Below, piece by piece: positions 8,626 to 17,527 of a stretch of DNA of 64,000 nt. A program made the translations under genes and the position numbers. The stretch's first letter is position 1. Every line of letters starts with the position of its first letter. The stretch comes from Clostridiaceae bacterium (GTDB taxonomy: Bacteria > Bacillota > Clostridia > Peptostreptococcales > Tindalliaceae): NCBI GenBank assembly GCA_011390155.1, contig JAABSW010000005.1, positions 62,001 through 126,000 of the forward strand, read 5' to 3'. Under the pieces are notes generated by a model, which was given only the letters and a program-made list of their open reading frames with translations, had not been told where the DNA came from and made no database searches.

Positions 8626-9450
8626 TTATTCTTTTAATTGACAGATCAATGCATACGCTTTTTCTTCGTAAAGATTCATAGGGTTTTTCAACAGTGTAAT
8701 ACGGTCAAAAACTTCAGGAGAAGCCAGCATCTCACGGCGAAGAGATTGTCCAAACACTTGCCGCAAAGCTGTTCCAATGTTGACTTTTGCGACCTTTGAT
8801 TTCTTAAGTTGTTCCATGTCCTCATCCCGGATGCCTGATGCTCCGTGAATCACAAGGGGTACCTTCGTCGCATTTTCAATGGCCTGTAATGCCTGAAAGT
8901 CGATGGTTGATTTTCTGTCAGTCAACCGGTGAATATTTCCCACGGAAACTGCCAGCCAGTCCAACCCAGATTCTTCTACCAGACGTTTGGCTTCCTCCGG
9001 TGTGGTGAAATCTCCCAGTTTCTCTCCTAAGTCGTCATAAGGAACACTCCCTACTTCACCTTCCACCGCCACATCCCGGGAAGCCGCATACTTAACAACA
9101 AAACGGCTGTTCCTGATGTTTTCATCAAGGGATAATTTGGAGCCATCATACATCACAGAAGTAAAACCGCTTTCAATGGCTTCCTGAATTAAGTCCAAGT
9201 CGGTGCAATGATCAAGGTGAACACCAATGGGTACTTCAGCCATTTTTACTATGGAAGAAAAGAGAGCTCCCCAGTGTTTAATGGCCATGGCTTGTCTGGC
9301 ACTCCTGTTCACCATAAGAAGCACTGGTGTAGCCGCTCTTTCTGCTGCTTTAACCACTGCCAAAGCTTCTTCATGTCCAAAAATATTAAAGCCTGGAACG
9401 ATCATATTCCGAGAGGACGCCTCATTAATCATTTGATTAATTTCTTTCAT
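8626..9450 (-). CDS. iolJ: Class II aldolase, likely 2-deoxy-5-ketogluconate-6-P aldolase
   Basis: 274-residue class II (zinc) fructose-bisphosphate-aldolase family protein. Zinc ligands and signature are visible: HLDHCTD (about 80-86), E in VEGEVGS (about 130), H in IHGASG (about 203) and a phosphate-binding loop near VNIGTALR (about 228). The iol context between iolC and iolB argues for IolJ, which splits the phosphorylated ketodeoxygluconate to dihydroxyacetone phosphate and malonate semialdehyde. Its ATG overlaps the iolC stop by one base (TAATG). Confidence 0.87.
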   Translation of the reverse strand: MKEINQMINEASSRNMIVPGFNIFGHEEALAVVKAAERAATPVLLMVNRSARQAMAIKHWGALFSSIVKMAEVPIGVHLDHCTDLDLIQEAIESGFTSVMYDGSKLSLDENIRNSRFVVKYAASRDVAVEGEVGSVPYDDLGEKLGDFTTPEEAKRLVEESGLDWLAVSVGNIHRLTDRKSTIDFQALQAIENATKVPLVIHGASGIRDEDMEQLKKSKVAKVNIGTALRQVFGQSLRREMLASPEVFDRITLLKNPMNLYEEKAYALICQLKE

Positions 9451-10463
9451 TAGTCTTCATCCTCTCTATCATCATACGCCTTCAGTGGATGCTTGCGCAA
9501 GTGTTCTTGGGCTTCATCCAGCGTTGGTAACGCTCCGGCACAGCTGTCTCCTGCCAGCACAATGGATGCACAGGCAGAACCCAATTCCATGGCATCTTCC
9601 AATGGCCACTGGCGGAACAGTCCGTAAAGCAATCCTGCCGCATAGGCATCACCTGACCCAAAGGTCTTTTTGATGTTAGTGGGAATCACGCCCTTTTTGA
9701 TCACTTTTCCCTCTGGTAAATAGGCACTTGATCCTTTGGCGCCATCCTTGGCAATGACCAGCTTCACTCCTTTGGAAAACAAAGCCTCAGCTGAACGCTT
9801 GTCATCCCTGTTCTCCGGCATGGACAAATACTCCATGGCATTGAATTCTTCCCGGTTGCCGATCACCACGTCACAATACTCCGTTGCCAGGGAATAGTAG
9901 AGGGCTGTTTCTTCATGATTTCGCCATCCATAAGGCCGATAATCCAAGTCAAGCATCACCCTCGTTCCATGACGTCTGGCAAAGGTCATCAGGATAAGCA
10001 TGGCTTCCCTGGAGGGGCTCTCTGAAAAAGCCGTACCAGAAAGTAAAACAGCAGCTGAACGTTTAACGTAGGCTTCACTGATTTCTGCAGGCTCCAATAA
10101 TAAATCAGCTGTATTTTCACGATAGAGATATGATCCGCTGTTGGTGGGGCTGAGAATCTCTGTAATGGCCAGACAGTTGCGCGCACCTGTCTTGTCAGCC
10201 ATGACCCCCTCCACATTAATACCAGCTTTCTTAAATGTTTGGAAAATATAATCACCCATGCCGTCTCCAGATACTTTGCCAATAAAACCTGTTTTAAGTC
10301 CAAGTTTTGATGTGCCCTGGGCAATGTTGGCAGGCGATCCCCCCACGGTTTTGGTAAAGGAAGGTACTTCTGCAAAGGGACTATTATACCGGTCTGTATT
10401 CAAATCGATGCCTGCGCGACCCGCCAGAATTATGTCCATGTCGCGTCCTGTTGGAAAATTCAT
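9450..10463 (-). CDS. iolC: 5-dehydro-2-deoxygluconokinase
   Basis: PfkB-family sugar kinase phosphorylating 2-deoxy-5-keto-D-gluconate. The ATG at 10463 with AAGGAGG 8 nt upstream gives 337 residues; GTG (10472) and ATG (10469) starts crowd the site. PfkB signatures: GGSPANIAQG (about 40-49) and the anion-hole/catalytic-base motif GSGDAYAAGL (about 266-275, base D269). DLDYRPYGW near residue 175 is typical of IolC. First gene of the operon, transcribed from a near-consensus promoter at 10522-10550. Confidence 0.92.
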   Translation of the reverse strand: MNFPTGRDMDIILAGRAGIDLNTDRYNSPFAEVPSFTKTVGGSPANIAQGTSKLGLKTGFIGKVSGDGMGDYIFQTFKKAGINVEGVMADKTGARNCLAITEILSPTNSGSYLYRENTADLLLEPAEISEAYVKRSAAVLLSGTAFSESPSREAMLILMTFARRHGTRVMLDLDYRPYGWRNHEETALYYSLATEYCDVVIGNREEFNAMEYLSMPENRDDKRSAEALFSKGVKLVIAKDGAKGSSAYLPEGKVIKKGVIPTNIKKTFGSGDAYAAGLLYGLFRQWPLEDAMELGSACASIVLAGDSCAGALPTLDEAQEHLRKHPLKAYDDREDED

Positions 10464-10521
10464 CCTCATCACCTCCTTGGTTTCGTTTGTTTCGTTTTAT
10501 TTCCGTTGTTGTTATATTTAT

Positions 10522-10550
10522 AGAATAAACCTTTCACTGTGAATTGTCAA
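10522..10550 (-). promoter_or_regulatory. Sigma-A promoter of the iol operon
   Basis: Minus strand: TTGACA (10545-10550), 17-bp spacer, TATTCT (10522-10527). The spacer contains GTGAAAG, mirrored at the start of the divergent deoR-type transcript. Start of transcription should be near 10515, about 50 nt before iolC. Confidence 0.85.
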
Positions 10551-10577
10551 CTCGTATAACCATTCTCACACTTTCAA

Positions 10578-10607
10578 TTGACAGATCTTAAGCCTTTCGT
10601 TTATAAT
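10578..10607 (+). promoter_or_regulatory. Sigma-A promoter of the DeoR-type regulator
   Basis: TTGACA (10578-10583), 18-bp spacer, TATAAT (10602-10607): consensus at both hexamers. The -35 boxes of the two divergent promoters are 27 bp apart, and GTGAAAG at 10612-10618 lies at the expected start point. Confidence 0.88.
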
Positions 10608-10653
10608 CAGAGTGAAAGATTTTTGTTCTTTTATGATGCGAGGAGATGTCTTT

Positions 10654-11427
10654 ATGTCTGTTAAACGTATAGAAGAAATCAAAGCAATGCTCCAGCAACA
10701 AGGCAAAGTAATGGTCAATGACCTGAGCCAACAGTTTCGCGTTAGTACTGTGTCCATTCGTAAAGATTTAGCTTCCCTTGAAAAAGAGGGGTTGGCAAAG
10801 CGTTTTTATGGCGGCGCCCAGAGAGTGGAATCTCAAAAAAATAATCAACCACAAATACCTGATTTTTACCAGGATTCCCAACGGCAAGCCCTGGCGGAGA
10901 AAGCCTGCGAGGAAATCGAAGAGGGAGATTGTATTTTCTTAGGCTCTGGACGAACCTGTTGCATTCTCGCCAGAAAACTGGAACGTTTTCATCATTTGAC
11001 TGTCGTGACCAATAACATTACTGCCCTTCAGGACTTGCTCCACAGTGTTTCAAAAGTCTACCTGATTGGCGGCGAAGTCACGTCCACTGACGAGATTACT
11101 CTTTTTTCCAGCTGGGAGCAACCTCAAAAATTCACTGAATCCATTTATGTGAACAAAGCCTTCACCAGTATTTCCGGCATTGATGTCAAAGCAGGGTTAA
11201 CAGTGAATTCCGTCATCAGTACTTATGTCTTTCGCCATATTTCCACCATGGCTCACCAGTGGATTCTTATGGCAGATCGCTCAAAATATGATCGCATTGC
11301 CATTTACCCGGTGGCGGAGCTTAATAAGGTTCACACTGTCATATCCAATGATTTCCCCAGTCTTTATGCAGACTATTTCCGGCACCATCAAATCAGAACC
11401 GTCCTGACTAACTCGGAAGAAAACTAA
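10654..11427 (+). CDS. iolR: DeoR-family transcriptional regulator, probable iol repressor
   Basis: 257 residues from the ATG at 10654 (GGAG 8 nt upstream; an upstream extension to 10612 would begin at the transcription start). N-terminal DeoR helix-turn-helix: RIEEIKAMLQQQ, then RVSTVSIRKDL (about 30-40). The C-terminal DeoR sensor domain binds a phosphorylated sugar in this family; SGRTC near residue 93 is the phosphate loop. Divergent from iolC with overlapping control region, so repression of the iol operon and itself, relieved by a phosphorylated intermediate, is the natural reading. The name is by context. Confidence 0.82.
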   Translation: MSVKRIEEIKAMLQQQGKVMVNDLSQQFRVSTVSIRKDLASLEKEGLAKRFYGGAQRVESQKNNQPQIPDFYQDSQRQALAEKACEEIEEGDCIFLGSGRTCCILARKLERFHHLTVVTNNITALQDLLHSVSKVYLIGGEVTSTDEITLFSSWEQPQKFTESIYVNKAFTSISGIDVKAGLTVNSVISTYVFRHISTMAHQWILMADRSKYDRIAIYPVAELNKVHTVISNDFPSLYADYFRHHQIRTVLTNSEEN

Positions 11428-11455
11428 AACCTTACAGCTTCATTTCGTAAAAAAA

Positions 11456-11490
11456 TAAGCACAAGCATATGAAAACACCGCTTGTGCTTA
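11456..11490. terminator. Bidirectional terminator between iolR and the GGDEF gene
   Basis: Perfect 11-bp stem TAAGCACAAGC/GCTTGTGCTTA with a 13-nt loop. On the minus strand it is followed by seven T residues (strong terminator for the GGDEF gene); on the plus strand the tail CTCATTATTT is weaker and serves iolR. Confidence 0.88.
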
Positions 11491-11502
11491 CTCATTATTT
11501 CA

Positions 11503-14500
11503 CTACATATTATCCTGATGGTATCTTATCCGATTTCTTCCTTCTTTTTTCGCTTTATACAATGCTTTGTCTGCCTGTGATATCAATTCGGACGCCGCAT
11601 CTTCCCTTGCCGGCACCCGGCTGACAACACCCATACTTATATTAATCAGTTGCCTGTACTCCCTGTTTTCATGTTTCAGCACAATCGCCTCAGCTGCTTC
11701 TTTAATGTTTTTTGCCACTTTTGAAGCTCCCGTAAGATCCGTGTCGTACAATACCACCACATACTCGTCACCACCAAATCTGGCAATGAAGTCTGTTGAC
11801 CTGGGAAGGGTGGCAGCCGCTGCTGCCCCCACATGAATCAACACTTCATCTCCTGCCATATGCCCATAATGGTCGTTAATGTCCTTAAAGCGGTCAATAT
11901 CAAACATCACGACGGAAATGGGTCGTTGACTTCTTTTGGCCAGCAGAAAATGTTCTTCAAACACAGTATTGAAGTACCTGCGGTTATAAAGCCCTGTTAA
12001 GGGGTCACTGGTAGACAATGCTTCCAACTGCTGATTGGCATCTTCCAGTTTTAAATTGACAGCCTCCAGCACAGCATTCTGCCTGCTGATAAGCTGTCCT
12101 TCCCGTACCTTTAGCAACATGACAATGGCCAGTACAACGACTGCCATGTATAACAAATACGCAACATTGCTTTGATACCAGGGGGTGGCAATGGTAAATG
12201 ACACTTCAGCTGCTTCTGATTGAATGCCTTTGGCTGTCTCAGCCTTGACCATAAAACGATAATCCCCCGACGGCAGGTTGGAGTAGGTGGCGTAATCTCT
12301 GGTACCCGCATAAATCCACCCACTGTCAAAACCCTCTAAATAATAGGAGTATCTTGTTTTTTCTGGTGCATCATAATCCAGTGCCACAAAGTTAAAACTT
12401 AAAAAGTTTTCTTTGGCACCCAATTCCAGGCTCTCATTATTGAACACCATTCTGTGTGTCATCAATGGTTCCTGAAACAACTCTATCCCCTTAATATACA
12501 TTTGTGGCGGTTCCAGGTAATCATCAGAGGTTAACCCAGGGATCATAGTGATGCCATGAATACCTCCAAACAGTAAAGTACCATTATCATCCTGATAATA
12601 CCCACTATTAAACTCCCACCCTCCAATACCGTCATCAGGTGTCAGGTTAATAATTTCACCAGTTTCCGGGTCAAGGATGGAAAGACCATTGTGGGTGGCA
12701 GCCCAAATTTGTTTATTGGGACCTTCCAATAAACCGGTAACCACATTGCTGGCCATGCCGTCCTCTTCGGTGTAACTGTTAAACGTATCCGTCTCATCAT
12801 CGTACTGACTGATCCCGCCGCCAACCAGTCCAAACCAGATATTTCCCCGGCTGTCTTCCAGGATGGTACGTATGGTATTGCTGGCCAATTGGGAATAGTC
12901 CCCTGCTTTTCGATGATAGAAAGCAAAAGCATCTTCGCCCTTTCTCATTACATTAAGGCCATTGTTGGTGCCCACCCAAAGATTTCCATTGGAATCAGCC
13001 TCAATGTCATATACCAGGTTATCTGACAGTGTGCTCCTGCCATCGCTGCCATGCTTGTATTGCCTTAATTCTCCTGTTTCAACATTGTACCGGTATACAC
13101 CCTGGGTATAAGTGCCAATCCATAAATAATGGTCTTGTTGCTCAAGGGCATAAACAATGGACTCTTCTGGCAGTATATCCAGCGTGGTAAACCTGTCCAG
13201 TTCTTTTTCATATACCACTACACCAGCACCAGTGCCAAAATACAACGTACCATCATCTCCTAAATACAATGTGGCCACATTGTCCGAGGGCAAGGAACCT
13301 TCCACCTGGGAATCAAATCTGTATTTTGTGATGGTTTCTGTTTCCGGGTCGTATTTGTCAACACCCACATTATACACAGCAGTCCATAAATACCCTTCAT
13401 CATCACGCAAAATGGCGTTAATCTTGCCTGCACTTAAACTGTTATCTTCTTCCGGGTCATGGGATAACCTGACGTAATTGCTTTTCCGGGGATTCACCTT
13501 ACATAGTCCACCCCCATTGGTTCCAATCCACACGATTCCTGAGTGATCTTCCAGCAATGAGTAAACCACGGGATGAGGCAATGAACCATCCTTTCCGTCT
13601 CCCGGTTCATGATCTCTTGTTCCGTCAGGTTGGTCAATAAACAACCCGCCTCCCCAGGTACCCACCCATCGAGTACCATCCTCGGTTTCATGTATGGCAT
13701 AGACCCTGTTGTCTACATAGCTACTCGTATCCACTCTTCCTGTGACCAGGTCAACATCAGCCACCCCACCATCCCACAAGCCTAGTGTTAGCACACCAGG
13801 AGCAGGTTCTTTAATCACCATTACATAGGGCGATGGTAAGTCCAAATCAATTTTTTCAACGGTATTTGTCACTTCATTATAAAACAGTACTCCTTCGTAA
13901 CTTCCAATATAAAGCTTGCCTTCATCATCCACATGCAAAGCCCGCACCACTTGGCCAGGAATTTCATACTGCGTTATTTCCCCCGTTGTGGTGTCCAGTC
14001 GGTTTAACCCATTCATGGTACCCATCCAAACATATCCTGATGCATCAATGACAATGGCAATGACCACCGGATTCGTCAGGCCATCCTGATCCACTGTGTA
14101 ATTGATAAATGTGTTTTCGTCTATGAGCAGCCGGGAAACCCCTTGATAAGTACCAATCCATAATTCGTGGCTTTGCTCATCGTAATACATGGTCTGGATC
14201 AGGTTATGCACCAAGCCCTGGTCATCAAATGGGTTATGGCGAATTACATGCATGTTCCGACCATCATACCGGTTTAACCCACCTTGCGTTCCAAACCACA
14301 GAAAGCCATTGCGGTCTTGTATCATTGAGGAAACTGACAGGTTTGATAATCCACTGGCCCGGTCTATCACCTCAAAAGAAGGTACACTATCATCCCTCCA
14401 GAGTGCATTAACCTGCAGACTCCCTGAACAAAACACCAGTAATGTACAAAGTACGACAATATAATACAAGCTTGTTTTCCACTTTGTTGTTTTGCTATCC

Positions 14501-14505
14501 TTCAA
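11503..14505 (-). CDS. Propeller / Y_Y_Y sensor diguanylate cyclase
   Basis: 1000 residues, TTG start at 14505 with GGGAG 9 nt upstream. A signal-anchor helix (about 11-33) is followed by two-component-regulator-propeller repeats of the form NGFLWFGTQGGLNRYD through about residue 680, a Y_Y_Y domain (about 690-765, YSYYLEGFDSGWIYAG), a membrane helix (about 772-795), a short coiled coil and a GGDEF domain (about 835-1000). The signature is GGDEY with a preceding RSTD inhibitory I-site (RxxD five residues upstream), so product-inhibited c-di-GMP synthesis is likely. This layout resembles hybrid two-component sensors with the kinase replaced by a cyclase. Ligand unknown; an extracytoplasmic sugar or oligosaccharide is only a family-based guess. 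Confidence 0.93.
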   Translation of the reverse strand: MKDSKTTKWKTSLYYIVVLCTLLVFCSGSLQVNALWRDDSVPSFEVIDRASGLSNLSVSSMIQDRNGFLWFGTQGGLNRYDGRNMHVIRHNPFDDQGLVHNLIQTMYYDEQSHELWIGTYQGVSRLLIDENTFINYTVDQDGLTNPVVIAIVIDASGYVWMGTMNGLNRLDTTTGEITQYEIPGQVVRALHVDDEGKLYIGSYEGVLFYNEVTNTVEKIDLDLPSPYVMVIKEPAPGVLTLGLWDGGVADVDLVTGRVDTSSYVDNRVYAIHETEDGTRWVGTWGGGLFIDQPDGTRDHEPGDGKDGSLPHPVVYSLLEDHSGIVWIGTNGGGLCKVNPRKSNYVRLSHDPEEDNSLSAGKINAILRDDEGYLWTAVYNVGVDKYDPETETITKYRFDSQVEGSLPSDNVATLYLGDDGTLYFGTGAGVVVYEKELDRFTTLDILPEESIVYALEQQDHYLWIGTYTQGVYRYNVETGELRQYKHGSDGRSTLSDNLVYDIEADSNGNLWVGTNNGLNVMRKGEDAFAFYHRKAGDYSQLASNTIRTILEDSRGNIWFGLVGGGISQYDDETDTFNSYTEEDGMASNVVTGLLEGPNKQIWAATHNGLSILDPETGEIINLTPDDGIGGWEFNSGYYQDDNGTLLFGGIHGITMIPGLTSDDYLEPPQMYIKGIELFQEPLMTHRMVFNNESLELGAKENFLSFNFVALDYDAPEKTRYSYYLEGFDSGWIYAGTRDYATYSNLPSGDYRFMVKAETAKGIQSEAAEVSFTIATPWYQSNVAYLLYMAVVVLAIVMLLKVREGQLISRQNAVLEAVNLKLEDANQQLEALSTSDPLTGLYNRRYFNTVFEEHFLLAKRSQRPISVVMFDIDRFKDINDHYGHMAGDEVLIHVGAAAAATLPRSTDFIARFGGDEYVVVLYDTDLTGASKVAKNIKEAAEAIVLKHENREYRQLINISMGVVSRVPAREDAASELISQADKALYKAKKEGRNRIRYHQDNM

Positions 14506-14696
14506 TGCCTTCAGCTCCCAGTTTCTGTCATCACGTCATTCCTTTTATTATAATGCAAAACTACCCAATAACCTACCCTTTAATAATGACCTTTCGCATT
14601 TAACTCAGGGAATGAAAGCCTGGCATAATTTTGTCTTTCGCTGGGTATAGGATACGCATTGCATGCTGTAATGATGGAAACATCCCAATAATTACC

Positions 14697-14725
14697 TTGA
14701 CTGAGGGCATTAAACCCCTCATAAT
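14697..14725 (+). promoter_or_regulatory. Probable promoter of the M48/fetAB transcript
   Basis: TTGACT (14697-14702), 17-bp spacer, CATAAT (14720-14725), about 70 nt before the M48 start. A small GAGGG/CCCTC inverted repeat lies between the two hexamers and could be an operator. Nothing else recognisable in 14506-14796. Confidence 0.6.
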
Positions 14726-14796
14726 AAAAGGACTGATTTCATTATCAATCGTCATTAATTCAACTAACCATAATTCTTTTTCTAAAGGAGGAACAA

Positions 14797-16017
14797 ATGT
14801 TTACACTCACCCTAATAATTATTCTAACTGTTTTCCTGATAGACCTGATTTTGTCCACTTTAAATTTCAAACACCGTAACCAGCCTATCCCTTCGAATGT
14901 GGCAGATGTCTACGACCAAAGCGCCTACGACAAATGGTTAAACTATACAATGGAAAATCACCGGATATCCATCGTCGAAAAAGTATTGGACACAGTATTG
15001 CTTATACTGTTTTTATCTTTTGGATTATTCCCTGCTCTTGCAGAACTGGCTGATGGAATTACCCAGGAACCTGTTCTTCAGACCCTTTTGTTTCTGGGCT
15101 TTTATGGTACCATCAGCTTTGTTCTGGGCATTGGCTTTCAGTGGTACCGCACTTTCAGCATTGAAGAACGCTATGGTTTTAATCAAGCCACAGTCAAAAC
15201 CTTTCTGCTGGATCAGTTGAAATCCATTATTTTGGCAATCTTACTGGGCGGAGGTATTCTCTACACACTGCTTACATTGTACCTTCGTATGGGAAATCGC
15301 TTTATCCTCTACGCGTGGCTGCTGATGGTCAGTGTCGCTTTGCTGATCAACCTCCTGTATACCAAAGTATTTGTACGTCTTTTTAACAAATTGACCCCCT
15401 TACCTCCCAGTGAATTATATGACAAGATCCACGACCTGGCCATTTCAACGGGTTATGAGGTAAAAAAAATAAGCGTAATGGATGCCTCCAAACGTTCATC
15501 CAAATTAAACGCATATTTCTCTGGTTTTGGTAAATTTAAGCAGATCGTTCTTTTTGACACATTACTTGAAAAATGCAGCTCAGATGAAATTGTCAGTGTA
15601 CTGGCCCACGAAATAGGGCACGCCAAGCACAAGGATGTGCTGCGGCAATTTGTAATCTCTATGATCCATATGAGTGTGGTGCTGGTGCTGTTGACCTTTT
15701 TTCTCTCTTCTGATTCCCTGTCACAGGCATTTGGCTTTGGCGTTGCCCACATGGGGTTTGCCCTGATTCTTTTTGGCATTCTCATGGAGCCCGTGGGTAT
15801 TGTGGTGGGCATTCCATTATCCCATATTTCCAGAAAAGCTGAATATCGTGCTGATGCCTTTGCCGCTGACTCAGGATATCGTGACGCCATGATCAGTGCT
15901 TTAAAGGTGTTGGCCAGAGAAAACTTTGCCAACCTGACACCCCATCCATTGGTGGTGAAAATGACATATTCCCATCCACCCATCAGCCAAAGGGTTGAGG
16001 CTTTGACCATTAAATGA
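14797..16017 (+). CDS. M48 family membrane metalloprotease (CAAX protease/Ste24-like)
   Basis: 406-residue integral membrane zinc protease. Start ATG has AAAGGAGG 5 nt upstream. About five hydrophobic segments (residues 3-21, 64-84, 94-114, 142-162, 168-188) precede the catalytic HEIGH (271-275), two further segments follow, and the third zinc ligand is in SRKAEYRADAFAA (E about 349). The whole Ste24-type architecture is present, including the N-terminal M48 region. In bacteria such enzymes act in membrane-protein quality control. It is followed 28 nt later by fetA, suggesting a three-gene operon. Confidence 0.92.
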   Translation: MFTLTLIIILTVFLIDLILSTLNFKHRNQPIPSNVADVYDQSAYDKWLNYTMENHRISIVEKVLDTVLLILFLSFGLFPALAELADGITQEPVLQTLLFLGFYGTISFVLGIGFQWYRTFSIEERYGFNQATVKTFLLDQLKSIILAILLGGGILYTLLTLYLRMGNRFILYAWLLMVSVALLINLLYTKVFVRLFNKLTPLPPSELYDKIHDLAISTGYEVKKISVMDASKRSSKLNAYFSGFGKFKQIVLFDTLLEKCSSDEIVSVLAHEIGHAKHKDVLRQFVISMIHMSVVLVLLTFFLSSDSLSQAFGFGVAHMGFALILFGILMEPVGIVVGIPLSHISRKAEYRADAFAADSGYRDAMISALKVLARENFANLTPHPLVVKMTYSHPPISQRVEALTIK

Positions 16018-16045
16018 GTTGATCCCAAACGAAAGGAAGAATACT

Positions 16046-16687
16046 ATGTTTCAGTTGAAAAATATACGTCTCCATAAGATTCTTCACATACCAGACCTAA
16101 TCATCGAGGGCAACCGGATCACTTGCATCACCGGGGAAAGTGGCGGAGGCAAAACCACGTTGTTGAAGCTGTTAAACCGTATGAAAACCCCAGATGCAGG
16201 AACAATCACTTATCTTGGCCAGCCCCTGGAAAGCTATGATCCGGTACAACTGCGCCGCCAGGTGGTGATGATGGCCCAGGATTCTTTGGTTTTCCCGGGA
16301 AGCATCAGAGAAAACCTGTTGATAGGCCTTCGCTTTTCAGAAAAGCCCGGGGTTTCTGACGATGTTTTGAAATCAATGATGGAAATGGTTAAACTGCGAA
16401 AAACACTGGATGAAGACCCTTCCAACCTCTCCGGCGGAGAGAAACAAAGATTGGCCCTTGGAAGGGTGCTGTTAATGTACCCTGAAGTGCTGTTGCTGGA
16501 CGAACCCTCTTCTTCCCTGGATGAGGAAACGGAGTCTCTGGTGATCAGCCGCATAACTGATTATGTGCATAAAAGAGGAAAAACCCTGGTCATGGTCACC
16601 CACTCTAAAGCCTTGGCAGAATCCATTGGCGGCGATCACATCACTTTTGAAAATGGAAGTCCTAAACCAATGCCAGGAGGTGCCTAA
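16046..16687 (+). CDS. fetA: ABC transporter ATPase, FetA-like
   Basis: 213 residues from the ATG at 16046 (AAAGGAAG upstream; TTG at 16019 is an unlikely alternative). Walker A GESGGGKTT (about 28-36), Q-loop MMAQD (about 74), signature LSGGEKQR (about 127-134), Walker B VLLLDEPSSSLD (about 147-158) and H-loop MVTHSKA. Adjacent to a UPF0014 permease with no gap, matching the FetAB arrangement, an iron exporter that protects E. coli against oxidative stress. Function here is by homology. Confidence 0.85.
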   Translation: MFQLKNIRLHKILHIPDLIIEGNRITCITGESGGGKTTLLKLLNRMKTPDAGTITYLGQPLESYDPVQLRRQVVMMAQDSLVFPGSIRENLLIGLRFSEKPGVSDDVLKSMMEMVKLRKTLDEDPSNLSGGEKQRLALGRVLLMYPEVLLLDEPSSSLDEETESLVISRITDYVHKRGKTLVMVTHSKALAESIGGDHITFENGSPKPMPGGA

Positions 16688-17467
16688 GTGTCAGAGATCA
16701 TTGAACTGAGCTTTTCGCAGCTGGCGGCTGCTTATGTCTTTGTAATAGTATTGATCGTCATCGTTAAGGCCAAGGGAATCCCCCGGGAAAAGGACATATT
16801 ACTGGCCAGTGTCAGAATGACCCTTCAGCTGATGCTGACAGGCTATGTACTGGTACTTGTTTTTGAGAACCCCCACCCTGCCATCACATTGCTGGCGATC
16901 CTTTTGATGCAAACTTTCGCCGTCTTTAACATCTACAAACGGATTAAGTCACCCTTAAGCACAGCCATGAAGCAAATCATTGCCTTCGCCATGATCAGTG
17001 GTACAGCTTTGAGTTTGTTTTTTTTCATTCTGGTAGTCATCCGGCTGAACCCCTGGTACCATCCTCAGTATTTCATCCCTTTGGGTGGCATGATCATTGG
17101 CAACTCCATGACCGGTATTGCCCTGGGAGCCAGCAATCTGGTGGATGGCATCCATAAGCAGCGTCATATAATTGAAGGTTCCCTGATGCTGGGTGCCACA
17201 CCTCAGGAAGCGGTTCGCTCCCTGGCCAATGGTGCCTTTGATGCGGCTATTCTACCAACCATCAACTCAATGCTTGGCATGGGCATCGTTTTTCTTCCGG
17301 GAATGATGACAGGCCAGATTTTATCAGGTGTTTCTCCCACCACCGCCATAGAATACCAAATCGCTATCATGCTGGGGATTGCCGGCAGCGTTACCCTGAC
17401 GGTATTTCTTATGGTGCACCTAGGCGCAAAAAGTTTTTTTAATCAGCAGAAACAGTTAACACTTTAA
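16688..17467 (+). CDS. fetB: UPF0014 permease, FetB-like
   Basis: 259 residues; GTG start immediately after the fetA TAA, with GGAGG 7 nt upstream. Seven or so membrane segments; family-specific stretches include RMTLQLMLTGYVL (about 43-55), GGMIIGNSMTGIALGA (about 130-145) and PGMMTGQILSGVSP (about 205-218). FetB is the membrane partner of FetA in metal (iron) export. No Fur-type box was seen upstream of this operon. Confidence 0.88.
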   Translation: MSEIIELSFSQLAAAYVFVIVLIVIVKAKGIPREKDILLASVRMTLQLMLTGYVLVLVFENPHPAITLLAILLMQTFAVFNIYKRIKSPLSTAMKQIIAFAMISGTALSLFFFILVVIRLNPWYHPQYFIPLGGMIIGNSMTGIALGASNLVDGIHKQRHIIEGSLMLGATPQEAVRSLANGAFDAAILPTINSMLGMGIVFLPGMMTGQILSGVSPTTAIEYQIAIMLGIAGSVTLTVFLMVHLGAKSFFNQQKQLTL

Positions 17468-17474
17468 ATGAAAA

Positions 17475-17505
17475 GCCTCCAGGCAGTTTTTAACAGACTG
17501 AAGGC
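17475..17505. terminator. Bidirectional terminator between fetB and the flavoprotein gene
   Basis: Stem GCCTTCAG/CTGGAGGC on the minus strand (8 bp, one G-U) followed by TTTTC; on the plus strand one mismatch, followed by ATTTTAC. It lies between two convergent genes. Confidence 0.65.
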
Positions 17506-17527
17506 ATTTTACTTTCAATATCATCCC

